From Firmicutes bacterium HGW-Firmicutes-2 (GTDB lineage: Bacteria > Bacillota > Clostridia > Lachnospirales > Vallitaleaceae), in NCBI GenBank assembly GCA_002841495.1, contig PGZV01000021.1, forward strand, positions 55,520-119,519: DNA of 64,000 bases, given 5' to 3'. A program made the translations under genes and the position numbers. Shown in pieces: positions 61,851 through 64,000 of this stretch. The number at the start of each line of letters is the position of its first letter. Within the stretch, counting starts at the first letter, position 1. A model generated the notes under the pieces. It searched no databases, was not told where the DNA came from, and saw only the letters and a program-made list of their open reading frames with translations.

Positions 61851-63626
61851 TTATTCGATGATGAAACGGCTGACCACTTCATTCAGTACTTCTACATTGT
61901 CATTGACTTCTTTGGAGATAAGGTCAAGATCACCGATGGTCTGTTTTTGTGTTTCCATGGTGGCGTTAATTTCTTCGGCAGTTGCCGCATTTTCCTCAGT
62001 TACTGCGGATATAGACTGGATAGCATGAAGGGCTGTTTCTTTAGCTTGGTTAATAGCGCCATAGGAAGCTTGCACTTGTCCCATCTTGTCCGTAGATTCT
62101 TCAATGAAACGGCTACTGTCTTCCATGGTAGCTTTAACATTTAACATCTTAGTGTGAGCAACTTGTACAGAATCATTGGACTTGGACATATTGCCTTTAG
62201 AGGCATTAACGGATTCGGTTACTAGATTGATGATCTGATTGATCTCTTTTGTAGATGTGGTGGTCTGTTCAGCTAGATTCCTAATCTCAGAGGCAACCAC
62301 AGCAAAACCTTTACCGGCTTCACCGGCTCTAGCAGCCTCTATTGAAGCATTAAGGGCCAATAAGTTGGTTTGTCCGGCAATGCCTTCTATGGTGGTAACG
62401 ATATCATTAATAGAACTGGAATGGGTGCTTAGGTTCTCAATATTCTCACTTAATTTCTTTATGGCAACCAAGGTGGTATCGAATTCAGTAACAAGTTCAG
62501 ATACAGATTTATTGCCGATGCCTTGTTGCTCACTTACCTTGGTGGAGAATGCAAGTACATCATTGGCCAGTTCATTACTCGTAGCAATCAGTTCATTCAG
62601 AGATTCGAGAGAATCTACACTCTCACTGGCTTCATGAGCTTGATCTTGAGCACCGTTAGCAAACTCATCTACAGCGGTTACCACATTGGTGGCGCTTTCA
62701 GTGGTTTGGGCAGATATGATGGACATCTGATTGGCATGGTGCTTAAGAGTTTTGGAGAAATCCAGAATCTGGCTGATGATGCTTCTAAAAGCCTCATTCA
62801 GATGATTCACGGAATTAGCCATCGTACCAATCTCGTCTTTTCGATTTTCAAGTTGTTTCAATTTCTGAGAAGGGCTGATATTCAAGTTAGCTATAAGCTT
62901 TAACTGCTCCGTCATGACTGCAATCGGTCTGGTAATAGTGATACTAAAGAGGGTAGCCACAAACGCGCCAATGACAAGAAGTACCACGGCTACAATGATA
63001 ATTAAAGTCATGCTGTTTCTTAGCAAAGTGTCTTGGTTGGCCCTTTTTTCTAATATTGTCGCTTCAATGTCATCTACATAATTCCCGGTTCCAATGACCC
63101 AGCCATAGGGTTCGAAGGTTTGGGAATAGCCTCTTTTTCGATTGGCTTCTGTTTCACCTGGTTTTGGGAAATAATAATCCAGATAATCACCGCCATTTTT
63201 CGCATTGGCGATGAGCTCTTGAATGATATAAAGTCCGTTGACATCTTGAAGATTAAGTCGGTTACTGCCTTCTACATCGGGATTTCCAAGAAGGACCACA
63301 TTATTTCCTTCAAGATCATCAGCCCAGAAGTACCCGACATCACCGTATTTAGCTTCTCTAACAATATCAGCCGCGACCTTTTTGCCTTGATCAGGTGTCA
63401 AGACACCGGCCTCAACTTGATTAACCACACCTTGGAGTTCGCTAACAATGATCTCGACTTGGTACTTGAGATTCAGGTCATAGTTATCATACATGTAGGT
63501 TTCCAATTCATTGATGCTGTTTTCTGAGCTATCTTTGATAATAACGTAAGATGAAATGCTTAGAATGAGGATTGTAAGTAGTATCAAAAGATTCGTTACC
63601 AAAGCCTGTTTTGCCAATAATTTCAT
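61851..63626 (-). CDS. Methyl-accepting chemotaxis protein with Cache sensor
   Basis: This 591-residue chemoreceptor has helix 1 at about 8-28 and an sCache_2-type extracellular domain at about 35-195 ([27 protein letters not shown] is the family mark). Helix 2 is at about 215-240, followed by HAMP and a long signalling coiled coil whose tip reads [24 protein letters not shown]. It has no C-terminal pentapeptide for CheR. ATG 63626 has CGAGGAGG on the minus strand; the frame runs further upstream through repeat DNA but has no ribosome site. Confidence 0.93.
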   Translation of the reverse strand: MKLLAKQALVTNLLILLTILILSISSYVIIKDSSENSINELETYMYDNYDLNLKYQVEIIVSELQGVVNQVEAGVLTPDQGKKVAADIVREAKYGDVGYFWADDLEGNNVVLLGNPDVEGSNRLNLQDVNGLYIIQELIANAKNGGDYLDYYFPKPGETEANRKRGYSQTFEPYGWVIGTGNYVDDIEATILEKRANQDTLLRNSMTLIIIVAVVLLVIGAFVATLFSITITRPIAVMTEQLKLIANLNISPSQKLKQLENRKDEIGTMANSVNHLNEAFRSIISQILDFSKTLKHHANQMSIISAQTTESATNVVTAVDEFANGAQDQAHEASESVDSLESLNELIATSNELANDVLAFSTKVSEQQGIGNKSVSELVTEFDTTLVAIKKLSENIENLSTHSSSINDIVTTIEGIAGQTNLLALNASIEAARAGEAGKGFAVVASEIRNLAEQTTTSTKEINQIINLVTESVNASKGNMSKSNDSVQVAHTKMLNVKATMEDSSRFIEESTDKMGQVQASYGAINQAKETALHAIQSISAVTEENAATAEEINATMETQKQTIGDLDLISKEVNDNVEVLNEVVSRFIIE

Positions 63627-64000
63627 GTAAAAACCTCCTCGAATGATTAATGACTTTAATAGTCTAAAAATGGTTAAAGTGTCAAAACAAAGTATCTCTA
63701 GATTCACATATATCTTAAGTGAAAGTTCAACTATTTGGCTTTGACACTTTAACCAATAACTAATTATACACCTAAATCGTGCAAGATTAAAGGTAATGTT
63801 TTTTCTAGATACAATCCGTAAATACATCCTAACGATATATTCTAGTGAAAGTTCAACTATAGTTTTGATACATTAATCATGATGATTAATGCCCAAATCT
63901 AGTTTCTCTAATTCACTAGAATAGATAGATTACGTAGATGCATTCGTAACTATATATTCTAGTGAAAGTTCAACTATAGTTTTGATACATTAATCATGAT
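63627..64000. repeat. AT-rich repeat array with inverted repeats, no gene
   Basis: This 374-base stretch has no credible gene. A 49-base unit at 63835-63883 recurs identically at 63952-64000 (offset 117, cut by the window end). A diverged copy of its core, AGTGAAAGTTCAACTAT, is at 63718-63734. A 16-base perfect inverted repeat (63671-63686 with 63740-63755) flanks the diverged copy, and each arm holds TTGACA pointing outward. Part of the unit also occurs inverted (TTCACTAGAATA near 63912). CATTAATCA/TGATTAATG at 63871-63891 is a further palindrome. Confidence 0.65.
63666..63685 (-). promoter_or_regulatory. Possible -35 region of a chemoreceptor promoter
   Basis: On the minus strand TTGACA (63685-63680) is followed 18 bases later by TATTAA, a weak -10, close to the chemoreceptor start. 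The -35 lies in the left arm of the 16-base inverted repeat, so whatever binds that repeat could control the gene. Confidence 0.3.

Noticed and set aside
62239..62903. Plus-strand ORFs opposite the chemoreceptor
   Set aside because: They are shadows of the repetitive Ala/Glu-rich signalling coiled coil, with no ribosome sites.
63835..64000. Repeats as a CRISPR array
   Set aside because: Only two identical units about 117 bases apart are visible, with AT-rich irregular spacing and no cas genes. The repeat and spacer sizes do not fit.

Overview
The window is low-GC DNA in the style of a Gram-positive, motile, probably anaerobic Clostridia member (my guess is a Vallitalea/Petrocella-like Lachnospirales relative; this is inference, since no rRNA gene is present to test it). 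Supporting signs are the S-layer-homology (SLH) proteins, many lipoproteins with lipoboxes, strong AGGAGG ribosome binding sites with frequent GTG/TTG starts, consensus TTGACA/TATAAT promoters with 17-bp spacing, a CymR-like Rrf2 regulator, Etf genes, a TRAP transporter and a chemoreceptor. I saw no tRNA, rRNA, CRISPR array, intact insertion sequence or phage gene.

Layout. 1-5423: the end of one SLH-type gene and two more cell-surface genes. 5453-7866: a methyltransferase and a PrsA/SurA-like foldase lipoprotein, divergent. 7911-12250: a heterodimeric ABC exporter behind a long leader holding a 26-codon ORF and two tandem terminators. 12340-14152: a HAD phosphatase, a CBS-domain gene split between two frames, and rlmH. 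14171-14804: a Phd/RelE-type toxin-antitoxin pair whose promoter lies in a palindrome. 15142-20182: a TetR-controlled adaptor/ABC efflux operon in which one permease has lost an internal piece. 20234-20785: a DUF1697 gene. 20912-30576: an RpiR regulator divergent from a catabolic operon (FAD-linked oxidase, MFS transporter, EtfB, EtfA, SDR, FGGY kinase), followed by a BCCT transporter. 30711-32249: another SLH protein.

32480-42699 joins an orphan solute-binding lipoprotein, a YesM-type kinase and a YesN-type regulator to a TRAP transporter, a glycerophosphodiester phosphodiesterase, a DUF47/PhoU-like protein and a PiT phosphate transporter. This suggests sensing and import of an organic acid or phosphodiester, with release and handling of phosphate. 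42887-45305 holds two overlapping lipoprotein genes. 45548-51348 holds two large cyclic-di-GMP proteins flanking a nitroreductase.

51427-59607 is the most interesting part. A consensus promoter drives a leader with a 16-codon ORF containing seven consecutive cysteine codons. After it come a complete Liv-type ABC importer, a 2-aminothiazoline-4-carboxylate (ATC) hydrolase-family gene, a cysteine-free Rrf2/CymR-like regulator and two PLP enzymes of cysteine/methionine metabolism. I read it as a cysteine-sensing operon for importing and breaking down a sulfur compound. The window ends with a diguanylate cyclase, a YjjG-like nucleotidase, a chemoreceptor and an AT-rich repeat array that runs off the end.

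Two genes (13014-13651 and 17946-18913) are disrupted by frame changes. They may be decaying, recoded or affected by sequence error.
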